Assembly (NCBI RefSeq): GCF_002009425.1
Contig: NZ_CP019936.1
Coordinates: 1,101,001-1,165,000, forward strand
DNA: 64,000 nucleotides
Origin: Thiosocius teredinicola
GTDB taxonomy: Bacteria > Pseudomonadota > Gammaproteobacteria > Chromatiales > Chromatiaceae
Direction: 5' to 3'
Positions 43,717 to 52,032 of this stretch are shown here, piece after piece. Position numbers and translations under genes: made by a program. The notes under the pieces were generated by a model. It was given only the letters and a program-made list of their open reading frames with translations. It was not told the DNA's origin and did no database searches. The first letter of the stretch is position 1; the number at the start of each line of letters is the position of its first letter.

Positions 43717-44196
43717 ATGGACGAGAAAAAACTTGCCATCATCGCGACTAAAGGTTCGCTGGACTGGGCTTATCCGCCCTTCATTCTCGCCTCGACCGCG
43801 GCAGCATTAGGTTACGAGACGGAAATCTTCTTTACCTTCTATGGCCTGCAGCTGTTGAAGAAAGATCTCGATCTGAAGGTAACGCCGCTGGGTAACCCCG
43901 GCATGCCGATGCCGATGGGAATGGACAAATGGTTCCCGACCCTGCTGACGGCACTGCCCGGTATGGAAGCCATGATGACTTCCATGATGAAGAAGAAGAT
44001 GGCCAGCAAGGGTGTCGCCAGCCTCGAAGAGCTGCGCGAGCTCTGCCAAGAGGCCGAAGTGCGTTTGATCGCCTGTCAGATGACGGTGGACCTGTTCGAC
44101 ATGGATTCATCGGCATTCATCGACGGTGTCGAATATGCGGGAGCCGCCCGCTTCTTCGAGTTTGCCGGCCAGTCGGACATCTGTCTGTACATCTGA
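43717..44196 (+). CDS. dsrE2: DsrE2, DsrE/F-family sulfurtransferase
   Basis: 159 residues. KLAIIATKGSLDWAYPPFIL begins the DsrE-like fold, and cysteines 110, 120 and 156 are present; Cys120 in RLIACQMTVDLFDMD lies at the position of the conserved DsrE-family active cysteine. A Met/Pro-rich hydrophobic middle (about 60-95, GNPGMPMPMGMDKW) is characteristic of DsrE2, thought to contact the membrane. It is the third gene of the rhd-tusA-dsrE2 unit and is followed by a terminator. Confidence 0.92.
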   Translation: MDEKKLAIIATKGSLDWAYPPFILASTAAALGYETEIFFTFYGLQLLKKDLDLKVTPLGNPGMPMPMGMDKWFPTLLTALPGMEAMMTSMMKKKMASKGVASLEELRELCQEAEVRLIACQMTVDLFDMDSSAFIDGVEYAGAARFFEFAGQSDICLYI

Positions 44197-44237
44197 CGCC
44201 GGTGACCGTCTTAGCAGACGGCACAATGCGAGCAGAA

Positions 44238-44270
44238 CAAAAAACCCCGCCATTTCGGCGGGGTTTTTTT
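44238..44270. terminator. Bidirectional intrinsic terminator
   Basis: CCCCGCC (44245-44251) and GGCGGGG (44257-44263) form a 7-base stem around ATTTC, with a run of A before it and seven T after it. It can terminate dsrE2 on the plus strand and the FadL gene on the minus strand. Confidence 0.92.
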
Positions 44271-44310
44271 GTGCGCGATGCGGCGGCGAAGCGCCGCTGG
44301 ATGGGCTTGC

Positions 44311-45681
44311 TCAGAACTGGTAGCGCGCTGCCACCGAAAGGATGTCGACGCTCGAATCGTAGCTGCCGATCAGTGCACCGCGGGTTACGTCTTCAGCTTC
44401 CAGCCCGGTTTTCTCGATCTTCGGGTCGTTGATGAACAGGTGGGCATAGCCGATGTCGATCTTCAGATTCTTGCTCGGCGCGAAACCGGCACCCACCGTC
44501 AGCCAGATGCGATCGGCGTCGGGCAGTCGGGCGGTACGGGATTCTGCGTCACGGATCGGCGATTCGTCATAGGCGACGCCGGCGCGGTATGTCCAGCTCG
44601 AGCCCGAGGGACTGTACATGGCGCCGAACGACACGCGGTTGGTGTCTTTCCAGTCGAATGTTGTGACGCCATCTGGCAGGCCGTTCTCAAACTCGAAACG
44701 CAGTTCTGGAATGCTGCTCCAGCCGGTCCAGGTGTAATCGGCGACCAGTGCCCACTCGCCATTCAACTGGTGGAATCCGCTGACCGATACCATCGCCGGC
44801 AGATCGACATCCGCCTCGACGTCCGTGTTGGAGAATGTGCCCGCGAGCGCGGGTGTGGGCAACGTGAATTTCGCGTCGCCTTTGATGTTTTGCTCGACCT
44901 CGGAACGGTAATGGATGCCGACGCGGGTACTTTCAGACAGTTGTACGAGCATGCCGAGGTTATAACCGAAGCCCCAGCTGTCGCCCTGGACCACCACGTG
45001 ACCATCGGCCTGCCCGGGGAACACCGCACCCAGGCCGCCACCTAGGCCGCCATCAGCCAGGGGTATGAGGTTGAGTGCGCCGAAGTCGATCGCGTTGGTG
45101 AACTCGCCCTCGAGGTACATCGCACTTATGCCGGCCGACAGGCTGACCTTGTCGCTTGCCTTATAGGCGATCGAGGGGTTGATGTTGATCGTTTTGACCT
45201 CTGACTTGATCGCGTGGTAGCGGCCGACCCAGTCGTCGTCGTACTCGGTCTTGAGGCCGAACGGGGCGTTGATCGCCAAGCCGACCCACACGCGGTCATT
45301 CAACTGGTGCGTGATATAGCCGTGTGGCACGGGGGCCAGCTCGCTCGCGTCGCCGCCGTCACTTCCTGTGATCGCAGCACCCCCCAACAACGGTGAGAAC
45401 GTCGTCCCCTCGTTGTTGAACTCGGTCTGTGGCAGGATCAGGTGTACCGCGCCGCCGGCATTCGTGCCGGGTAGGCGGGTCATACCGGCGGGGTTGAAAT
45501 ACAGCGTGTCTACCGATTGTGCGGTTGCCGCCGCCCCTGCGTAGGCCGTTCCCATGTCAGAAACGCTTTGTTCGATGAGCGCAAAACCGGCCGCCTGGGT
45601 CAGCTGCGAGCAGCTCAGGCCGACGGTGCCGGCGACGAAAAGGGTCTTGATGGACGGATGGGCTCGCAGGGTCTGCGCCAT
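44311..45681 (-). CDS. FadL/OmpP1-family outer-membrane transport protein
   Basis: 456 residues. A signal-peptide region (MAQTLRAHPSIKTLFVAGTV and onwards to about residue 32) precedes AGFALIEQSVSDMGTAYAGA, the typical N-terminus of mature FadL proteins, with the TLYFNPAGMTRLPG motif following. The C-terminus ends in Phe (SVAARYQF). Such porins take up long-chain fatty acids or hydrophobic compounds. ATG 45681 is preferred because AAGGAG lies upstream of it, within the extension to 45702. Substrate unknown; uptake of hydrophobic sulfur has been speculated for some, but not shown. Confidence 0.93.
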   Translation of the reverse strand: MAQTLRAHPSIKTLFVAGTVGLSCSQLTQAAGFALIEQSVSDMGTAYAGAAATAQSVDTLYFNPAGMTRLPGTNAGGAVHLILPQTEFNNEGTTFSPLLGGAAITGSDGGDASELAPVPHGYITHQLNDRVWVGLAINAPFGLKTEYDDDWVGRYHAIKSEVKTININPSIAYKASDKVSLSAGISAMYLEGEFTNAIDFGALNLIPLADGGLGGGLGAVFPGQADGHVVVQGDSWGFGYNLGMLVQLSESTRVGIHYRSEVEQNIKGDAKFTLPTPALAGTFSNTDVEADVDLPAMVSVSGFHQLNGEWALVADYTWTGWSSIPELRFEFENGLPDGVTTFDWKDTNRVSFGAMYSPSGSSWTYRAGVAYDESPIRDAESRTARLPDADRIWLTVGAGFAPSKNLKIDIGYAHLFINDPKIEKTGLEAEDVTRGALIGSYDSSVDILSVAARYQF

Positions 45682-45876
45682 AGACAACTCTCCTTGAATC
45701 AACTGAGGTAACCGCAGGTCTGATGAGTAATTTTTTGTGCCTGCTTAGGCCGAGAGGCTAGGCTATAAACGAAAGAAAAGCTAGCTGTACAACCGTCTGA
45801 ATATGGACGCGTGTCCGAGTGCGAGGTTCGCAGTTCACCGTGAAATGTCCCGGCAGACTTTGCAGTATTAACTGGC

Positions 45877-45882
45877 TATAAT
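45877..45882 (+). promoter_or_regulatory. Consensus -10 box upstream of the LysR gene
   Basis: TATAAT at 45877-45882, with a weak CAGACT -35 seventeen bases upstream. It lies about 40 bases before the LysR-type start at 45922, in the spacer shared with the FadL gene, where LysR regulators often bind. Confidence 0.5.
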
Positions 45883-45921
45883 ATAAAACTCGCTTATCGA
45901 ACCACTGAGAGTATTTGAGCT

Positions 45922-46827
45922 ATGGCCGACCGTCGGTTGCAAGTCTTCCATACAGTCGCGCGCCTGCTTAGCTTTACTAAGGCTGCCGAGACCCTGCACA
46001 TGACGCAACCCGCCGTGACCTTCCAGGTTCGGCAGTTGGAGGAATATTTCAACACCCGCTTGTTCGACCGTACGCATAACCGTATCAGCCTCACCGAGGC
46101 CGGCGCGCGCGTCTATGAGTACGCTGACAAGATCTTCGAGTTGTACGGCGAGATGGAAAACGCGGTGCGCGAGATGACCGGTGAGATCAGTGGTTCACTG
46201 ACGATCGGAGCGAGCACGACGATCGCCGAATATATGTTGCCCGCGCTGCTGGGTGATTTTCGCGCCAAATATCCGGACGTGAGCATTCATCTCAAGGTCG
46301 CCAATACCGACGGCATCGTATCGATGGTCGAGAACAACACCATCGACCTGGGCGTTGTCGAGGCGCCGGTCAGCAACAAGAACCTGGTGGTCGACGAGTG
46401 TCGCCGCGATAACCTGGTCGCCATCGTGCCCCCTGGTCATCCCAAGGCGGGGCGCAAGCAGATCTCGCTGGATGAGTTGCTGGAGTACCCGTTCATCTGC
46501 CGCGAAGAGGGTTCGGGTACGCGCGAGGTCATCGCCGAGCACATGAACCAGAACTCCAACTGCCAGCGCTGCATGGATGTCGCCATGGAACTGGGTAGCC
46601 CCGAGGCGGTTAAGGGTGCCGTCGAAGCCGGCATGGGCATCTCAGTGGTTTCCAATGCGACGATCCAGAAAGAACTGCGCCTGGGTACCCTGGTCGCCAT
46701 CGATCTGGATCCACCGCTCGAGCGTCCTTTCTCTTTCGTGCACCAGAAACAGAAGTTCCGCGTGCGTGTCATGGAAGAACTCCTGGATTTCGCACGCGCT
46801 TACTGCGAAGAGCATCGCGACAGCTAG
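45922..46827 (+). CDS. LysR-family transcriptional regulator
   Basis: 301 residues. HTH at about 15-40 (FTKAAETLHMTQPAVTFQVR), then a linker helix and a periplasmic-binding-type effector domain (LTIGASTTIAEYMLPALLGD, NTIDLGVVEAPV, AVEAGMGISVVSNATI). The general type is CysB/CbbR-like, with a phosphate- or small-anion-sized site possible. It is divergent from the FadL gene, which is thus a candidate target, and it is followed directly by a small unknown gene. No ligand can be assigned. Confidence 0.92.
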   Translation: MADRRLQVFHTVARLLSFTKAAETLHMTQPAVTFQVRQLEEYFNTRLFDRTHNRISLTEAGARVYEYADKIFELYGEMENAVREMTGEISGSLTIGASTTIAEYMLPALLGDFRAKYPDVSIHLKVANTDGIVSMVENNTIDLGVVEAPVSNKNLVVDECRRDNLVAIVPPGHPKAGRKQISLDELLEYPFICREEGSGTREVIAEHMNQNSNCQRCMDVAMELGSPEAVKGAVEAGMGISVVSNATIQKELRLGTLVAIDLDPPLERPFSFVHQKQKFRVRVMEELLDFARAYCEEHRDS

Positions 46828-46863
46828 GTGCCGGTCGGCGTTGCGCCCGATCGGGTTCCCGAT

Positions 46864-47256
46864 ATGCTGCCACCCAAGCGAATGACATCCGGCCCTCAGC
46901 AACGACTGCTGAAGTTGTTCAAGCGACTGGCGCCGGCGCAGCAGGAGTGTTTGCTGAACTACGCCGAGTTTCTCACGCAGCAGGCCCCGCATGAGCACAC
47001 TGGTGGCCGCAGCGTCGAGCGCATGGAGCCGTTGGATATACCGCGGCCCGATGCGGAGTCCGTGATCGGTGCGATCCGGCGCCTGTCTGAAACTTTTCCC
47101 ATGCTCGACAAGAACGATCTGTTCCATGAAACCTCGGAATTGATGACAGCGCATGTCATGCAGGGTCGTTCGGCGAACGAGGTGATTGACGAATTGGAGA
47201 TAATCTTCCGTCGTCACTACGAGCGCATACAATCGACATCCGAACAAGAAGGGTAG
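46864..47256 (+). CDS. Small helical protein of unknown function
   Basis: About 130 residues, helical and soluble. RLLKLFKRLAPAQQECLLNYAEFL resembles the helical region of small antitoxin-like or scaffold proteins (DUF2281-type), and FRRHYERIQ ends the second helical part. The start is uncertain: GTG 46828 directly follows the LysR stop, ATG 46864 and ATG 46882 are in frame, none has a strong ribosome binding site. No named family recognised. Its placement suggests co-transcription with the LysR gene. Confidence 0.62.
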   Translation: MLPPKRMTSGPQQRLLKLFKRLAPAQQECLLNYAEFLTQQAPHEHTGGRSVERMEPLDIPRPDAESVIGAIRRLSETFPMLDKNDLFHETSELMTAHVMQGRSANEVIDELEIIFRRHYERIQSTSEQEG

Positions 47257-47399
47257 GCTGGGCGAGAACGACGTTCTGAATGTCGTCGCATGCGTCGTCG
47301 CGTTACTATCCAGATCTAATGATGTTTGCCGGATGCGTCGGCAGTTTGTTACCGTCCGGTGGCTGGGCACGATGTCCCGGGGCCCTGAAGAGCAACGCT

Positions 47400-48464
47400 A
47401 TGCGACTTATCACAGACTGGTTCAAGCGCACCTTCTCCGATCCACAGATCGTGTTTCTGACGTTGGTGCTGGCGATCGGTTTTGCGGTCGTACTCACGAT
47501 GGGCGACATGCTGGCCCCGGTGCTCGCCAGTGCGGTGATCGCGTACCTGCTCGAAGGCCTGGTCGTGATACTCGAAGACCGGGGGCTGCCGCGTTGGATC
47601 TCGGTCACTCTTGTATTCGTCGTGTTCGTGCTGTTCCTTGCGCTGGTTCTGTTCGGCCTGATGCCGATGCTGTCCCGCCAGGTTACCGAACTGATCCAGC
47701 AATTGCCGGTCATGATCTCGGTCGGTCAGCAGGCCTTGATGACCCTGCCAGAGCGCTTCCCCGATGTGATCTCACCCGCGCAGGCGCAGGAGATACTGGA
47801 TGGGATCCGCCGTGAGATCGGCAGCTATGGGCAGGAGGTGCTAACGATGTCGATCTCTTCGGTCGTCGGCGTGCTGACCATCGTCGTCTACCTCGTTCTG
47901 ATGCCGATGCTGGTGTTCTTCTTTCTCAAGGACAAAGACATCATCGTGCGCTGGTTCAGCAACTTCATGCCGACAGAGCGCAGCCTGGCCAACCTCGTTT
48001 GGCTGGAGGTCGATCGGCAGATCGCGAACTATGTGCGCGGCAAGTTCTGGGAGATCATCATCGTGTGGGCCGCGAGCTTCGTGGCTTTCTCGTACTTCGG
48101 CCTGCAGTACGCGATGCTGCTGGCTGTCATCGTCGGCCTATCGGTTGTGGTGCCCTATGTGGGCGCGACCGTGGTGACCTTCCCGGTGGTGTTGGTGGCA
48201 TGGTTCCAATGGGGCTGGGGACAGGATTTCATCTGGGTGTCGGTCACCTACCTGATCATCCAGGCGCTCGACGGCAACGTGTTGGTGCCGCTGCTGTTCG
48301 GGGAGGTCGTCAACCTGCACCCGATCGCCATCATTGTCGCGATCCTGGTGTTCGGTGGGCTATGGGGATTCTGGGGCGTGTTCTTCGCGATCCCGCTGGC
48401 GACGCTGGTCAACGCGGTATTGCGTGCCTGGCCGGCACGCAAACCGCTTCCCAAGCCTGCTTGA
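47400..48464 (+). CDS. PerM/AI-2E-type transporter family membrane protein
   Basis: 354 residues, equal in length to E. coli PerM. Eight membrane helices in the family pattern: two near the start (IVFLTLVLAIGFAVVLTMGD, LVFVVFVLFLALVLFGLMP), a soluble central part (QLPVMISVGQQALMTLPERFP), then the rest. The LEVDRQIANYVRGKFWE and LFGEVVNLHPIAIIVAILVFG motifs are diagnostic. ATG 47400 is chosen by family length. The transported substrate is debated for this family. Confidence 0.88.
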   Translation: MRLITDWFKRTFSDPQIVFLTLVLAIGFAVVLTMGDMLAPVLASAVIAYLLEGLVVILEDRGLPRWISVTLVFVVFVLFLALVLFGLMPMLSRQVTELIQQLPVMISVGQQALMTLPERFPDVISPAQAQEILDGIRREIGSYGQEVLTMSISSVVGVLTIVVYLVLMPMLVFFFLKDKDIIVRWFSNFMPTERSLANLVWLEVDRQIANYVRGKFWEIIIVWAASFVAFSYFGLQYAMLLAVIVGLSVVVPYVGATVVTFPVVLVAWFQWGWGQDFIWVSVTYLIIQALDGNVLVPLLFGEVVNLHPIAIIVAILVFGGLWGFWGVFFAIPLATLVNAVLRAWPARKPLPKPA

Positions 48465-48493
48465 CGATCAGCCGCGGATCGGCCGATACCGGC

Positions 48494-48676
48494 TTACGAC
48501 TTGTTGGTCTTGATGCCGAACGGCACGTATGCTGGACACCAGCCGATGGCCGCGGTGAACAGCGGGACCAGACCGATAGCGCCCAGCCAGTTCTGTTCGA
48601 CATATCCCCATGCAATGATGGCGATGCCTGCAATTGCGCGGATCGCGCGATCGACGGTACCTACGTTCTTGCTCAT
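48494..48676 (-). CDS. DUF2892 inner-membrane protein
   Basis: 60 residues with two membrane helices (about 9-27 and 30-48) and the motif NVGTVDRAIRAIAG at the start, then GWCPAYVPFGIKTNKS. This matches the DUF2892 domain, also found as the C-terminal membrane part of the rhodanese YgaP. It lies downstream of a Crp/Fnr gene on the same strand with about 80 bases between; such pairings recur in proteobacteria. Function unknown, possibly linked to sulfide or sulfur stress. Confidence 0.9.
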   Translation of the reverse strand: MSKNVGTVDRAIRAIAGIAIIAWGYVEQNWLGAIGLVPLFTAAIGWCPAYVPFGIKTNKS

Positions 48677-48754
48677 GCTCTTTCTCCTGAAAACGTGTTC
48701 GGCGTTATGACACGCTTAGAGTAGAGAGCGGCTGCGGCGGTGTCAGTGACTAAA

Positions 48755-49432
48755 TCACATTGACTGGGAGACCGAATGAAGCGCATCTGCGTCGCCGAGT
48801 TCGATGCGCCCGCGGCTCAATTGCAGCAGCCCGCGCTGTTCGAAATCCTTGAGCATGCGGCTGACGACCTCGCGTGACGTGCCGAGGTCGGCGGCAATCT
48901 TCTGATGTGTCGCCTGCAGCACCGGCCCATGGTGTTCGGCGTGGTCGGCAAGGTATTCGCCCAGGCGTTCATCCATGCGTCGAAAGGCCACTTCTTCGAC
49001 CAGGCTGATCACGTCGCCAAGGCGCTCGGCCAGTAGCTTCCAGAGAAACTGTCGCCATACCGCCGATTCGCCCATCCACGTCGTCACCTGACGTTGCGGG
49101 ATCAGCACCGCTTCGAGTTCGGTCTCGACTGTGGCATTGGCCGGGAAGCGTTCGCCGCTGAGCATGCACGACGCAGTCAGAATGCAGCATTCTCCCGGCT
49201 CAACCCGGTACAGCGTGATTTCGCGGCCTGACTCGGCCAGCTTAAATACACGTGCTGCGCCTGAGACAACCAGCGCGAGATGGTGGCACTCGTCGCCTTC
49301 GTAGCAGATGTTGCAGCCGCGCTCCAGTTCCACGGCGGCTGTGGCGGTCGTGATCCGTTCGCGCAACCAAGCATCGGCAGCAATGTTCGGAAAGTGGCGG
49401 TTGAATGCACTCAGTTGCGCGCTGTCGAGCAT
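48755..49432 (-). CDS. Crp/Fnr-family regulator with many cysteines
   Basis: 225 residues: cyclic-nucleotide-binding-type beta-barrel (about 20-130), long dimer helix, and a winged HTH (KIAADLGTSREVVSRMLKDF). The recognition helix EVVSR has Glu and Arg at the FNR-type positions, so TTGAN4NTCAA sites are plausible. Cysteines at 40, 43, 49, 82, 83 and 89 are unusually numerous and are not in the FNR N-terminal arrangement. A thiol- or metal-based sensing role is suggested. It may control the DUF2892 gene and could bind the boxes upstream of napF. Confidence 0.88.
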   Translation of the reverse strand: MLDSAQLSAFNRHFPNIAADAWLRERITTATAAVELERGCNICYEGDECHHLALVVSGAARVFKLAESGREITLYRVEPGECCILTASCMLSGERFPANATVETELEAVLIPQRQVTTWMGESAVWRQFLWKLLAERLGDVISLVEEVAFRRMDERLGEYLADHAEHHGPVLQATHQKIAADLGTSREVVSRMLKDFEQRGLLQLSRGRIELGDADALHSVSQSM

Positions 49433-49435
49433 TGC

Positions 49436-51853
49436 TCAGATGACGACCTGCGAGAAGTCGTAGTCCATGTCTTCGAGCGCCCGCTGAATGAAGTTGCCTT
49501 GCAGATAGTCGGCCCCGGATGACCAGTGCAGGTCGATACTGCGCGGGTCGTCGATGTTCGACACGATGACCTTGGCTGAGGCTTCGTGCGCCTGGCGGAT
49601 GACGCTGCTGATCACGGCGCGGTCGGCCTTGAGCAGGCGAGGGGCTATGTTGATGTAATTGGCGTGCAGGTACTTGAGCACCTTGAACGCCGCATCCTTC
49701 TCAGGAAAGCGCGACAAGGAAACCTCGATGTCCATATCGCGCAGCCGCCCGATGTTGCGCTTGGCGGCTTTCAGGTCATGCGAGATGTCCGGCAGGCGGA
49801 AGTCCAGGACCAGGCCGGTGCCGTTGGAACGCTTCTGGTGCAGTTGCTCCGAGAGGTAGTCGGGCAGGCGGCTGTCGAGTGCGCTGTACACCGACTGATG
49901 CGCGAAGATCTGCGTGCGTCGGCCGGTGTCGCGGCGCTTCTTGAGGATGTCGATAGCGTGGTCGAGTATCCAGTGGTCGAGATCGGTGGCCACACCGGCC
50001 GCGTCGGCAGCCTCGATCAATTCACGGTCGCCGAGCAGATCGCCCTCGGCATTCGCGACCCGCAGCAGGATTTCGTAGGCCTCGCTGCCGCGCGTCTGCA
50101 GGTCGAGCATCGGCTGATACTGGACGATGAAGCTGTCGTTGTTCAGCGCGTCGCGCACCCGATCGCGCAGTTCGTTGTCAGGTGCGGCCTTCGGTTGCTT
50201 CGTTGTTTCGGCGAAGATATGCGTAACGATGCGGTTGCCGCCTTGTGCGCCGGCCTGATCGCAGGCTGCCTTGGCGCGGTTCAGTATGCCGGTGGCGTCG
50301 TCGTAGCGTTCGCTGATCACGCACAGGCCGATACTGCCGGTCGGCGAGGTATCTGAAGAAAAGCAATGATCGGAGAGCTGCGACAGCAGGCGTTTTGCCA
50401 GCCCTTCGATGCCGGCATTGGTGTCGCGCTTCAACAGCACGCCGAAGGTGTGTTCGTCGATGCGTGCCGCCACATCGCGATCGCCGATCGCATCCATGAT
50501 CACGCCACCGAACTCCGCCATCAGGTGATCGATGCCGCCGATGCCCAGCTGCAGTTTCAGATCAGGCAGGTGATCGGGGCGAACGATGACAACGGCCGAC
50601 ACGCCGCTCTTGTCGTTGGCGTCCAGTACGCGGGCAACGCGATCCAACAGGTGCTTGCGTGAAAACAGGCCGGTCACACGGTCGCGCTTCGGCGGTTGCC
50701 CGGTTGCACTCATCACCTGGCGCGAGCGGCGGATCCGGCTTTCGACCACGGTCAGCAGATGTTTCGGGCGAATCGGCTTGGCAACAAAATCGTCACCACC
50801 GACGCTCAAGGCATCCAGTTGCTTGTCGGTGTTCTGCTCACCCGACAGGAACACGATCGGTACCGCGACAAACTCCGGCAGGTCACGGATCACCGTGGTC
50901 AGCTCCAGGCCGTTGACCTCCGGCATGTAGATGTCCATCAGGATCAGGTCGGGCTTGAAGGTGCGTAGCTGGTCGATCACTTTGACCGGCTCGGTAACTT
51001 CGAGCGTTTCGATGCCGGATTTCTTCAGGATCGATCCGGCGAATTCGGCCTGGGTGGGGTCGTCCTCGACGATCAGTACACGGAACGGCTTGGTTTGTTC
51101 AGGACGCATCAGGTCGCGGATCTGTTTCGCGACGATCGGCGCATCCAGTGGAGCCACGAAGAATCCGTCGCTGCCCGCGCGGATAGCCTCGACACGCTGT
51201 TGCAGCGCCGATGAATCGCTGACCACCAGCAGCGGGATATGCTGCGTGCCCGCATCGCGCGCCTCTTCGAGATCGGACGCTATCGCCTGCAGGTCATTCA
51301 ATTTGGCGGCATCGGCGACGATCACCTTCGGTCGCCGCGACCGCAATACGTCCAGCAGCTCCCGGCCGCGAGCGAAGTATTCGACCTTGCAGTCGAGCTT
51401 GCCCAGCGCCGTCGCCAGGTCGGACGTGATGCCGGTCTGGTCGCCAAGCATGAAGACGGCGACTTCGGTGGTCGCGGGGGCGCTGGGTTTTTCCTGCTCG
51501 CTGGCAGTGCACAAGTCGGATGCCGTTCGCAGGGCGCGAAGCAATCCGCTGATGGCGTCCACCTGCGCCTCGCCGGGCTCGATATCGGCGCCGACAAATG
51601 AACTTAGGTAGACTTCGAGCGAGAAAACGCTTTCGTTGAGTTGAAACAGGCCGAACGTCTTGCTCGACTCGGAGATCTCCTGAACGCGCTCGTACAGCGC
51701 ATCGAGTTGTCGTTGATCCCAGTTGCCGTCGCTGATCTTGGCCCAGATGTCTTCGATGGCAGCCACCCGCTTGGGCAACTGCTGAACGAACGCATCTTTG
51801 TCTTTGATCTTCGCTGGGGCTAAATCGTCCGGCGATGGCGCCATGAGGTACAA
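49436..51853 (-). CDS. Multidomain protein with degenerate REC, GGDEF and EAL domains
   Basis: 805 residues: an Hpt-like helical N-terminus (about 10-115), a weak receiver-like domain (130-250), a good receiver (about 258-375, VLIVEDD, LILMDIYMPEVNG, Lys in AKPIRP), a GGDEF-like domain (395-545) and an EAL-like domain (about 550-800). The GGDEF signature is replaced by RIDEHTFG, and the EAL by YEILLRV; the catalytic acidic triplet and DDFG loop are missing, although QGNFIQ near the end is like the FimX type. So it is probably a c-di-GMP-binding or signalling scaffold rather than an enzyme. It is divergent from the hybrid kinase at 52033. Confidence 0.88.
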   Translation of the reverse strand: MYLMAPSPDDLAPAKIKDKDAFVQQLPKRVAAIEDIWAKISDGNWDQRQLDALYERVQEISESSKTFGLFQLNESVFSLEVYLSSFVGADIEPGEAQVDAISGLLRALRTASDLCTASEQEKPSAPATTEVAVFMLGDQTGITSDLATALGKLDCKVEYFARGRELLDVLRSRRPKVIVADAAKLNDLQAIASDLEEARDAGTQHIPLLVVSDSSALQQRVEAIRAGSDGFFVAPLDAPIVAKQIRDLMRPEQTKPFRVLIVEDDPTQAEFAGSILKKSGIETLEVTEPVKVIDQLRTFKPDLILMDIYMPEVNGLELTTVIRDLPEFVAVPIVFLSGEQNTDKQLDALSVGGDDFVAKPIRPKHLLTVVESRIRRSRQVMSATGQPPKRDRVTGLFSRKHLLDRVARVLDANDKSGVSAVVIVRPDHLPDLKLQLGIGGIDHLMAEFGGVIMDAIGDRDVAARIDEHTFGVLLKRDTNAGIEGLAKRLLSQLSDHCFSSDTSPTGSIGLCVISERYDDATGILNRAKAACDQAGAQGGNRIVTHIFAETTKQPKAAPDNELRDRVRDALNNDSFIVQYQPMLDLQTRGSEAYEILLRVANAEGDLLGDRELIEAADAAGVATDLDHWILDHAIDILKKRRDTGRRTQIFAHQSVYSALDSRLPDYLSEQLHQKRSNGTGLVLDFRLPDISHDLKAAKRNIGRLRDMDIEVSLSRFPEKDAAFKVLKYLHANYINIAPRLLKADRAVISSVIRQAHEASAKVIVSNIDDPRSIDLHWSSGADYLQGNFIQRALEDMDYDFSQVVI

Positions 51854-52032
51854 CCCTTATTCCTTGCCGAGTAACACGGTTCCGGCGCCTCGCGAGTTGG
51901 CGCGGGCCGGATTGCCACGATAGGCTATCACCGCGTGTTCTGCCACAATCATACATCCTAACGCGCTGTTTCGATTAAACAATACAATGATCTGGCGCAT
52001 CGCGACGTTGTACCGAGGAGATCTTTCAATCC

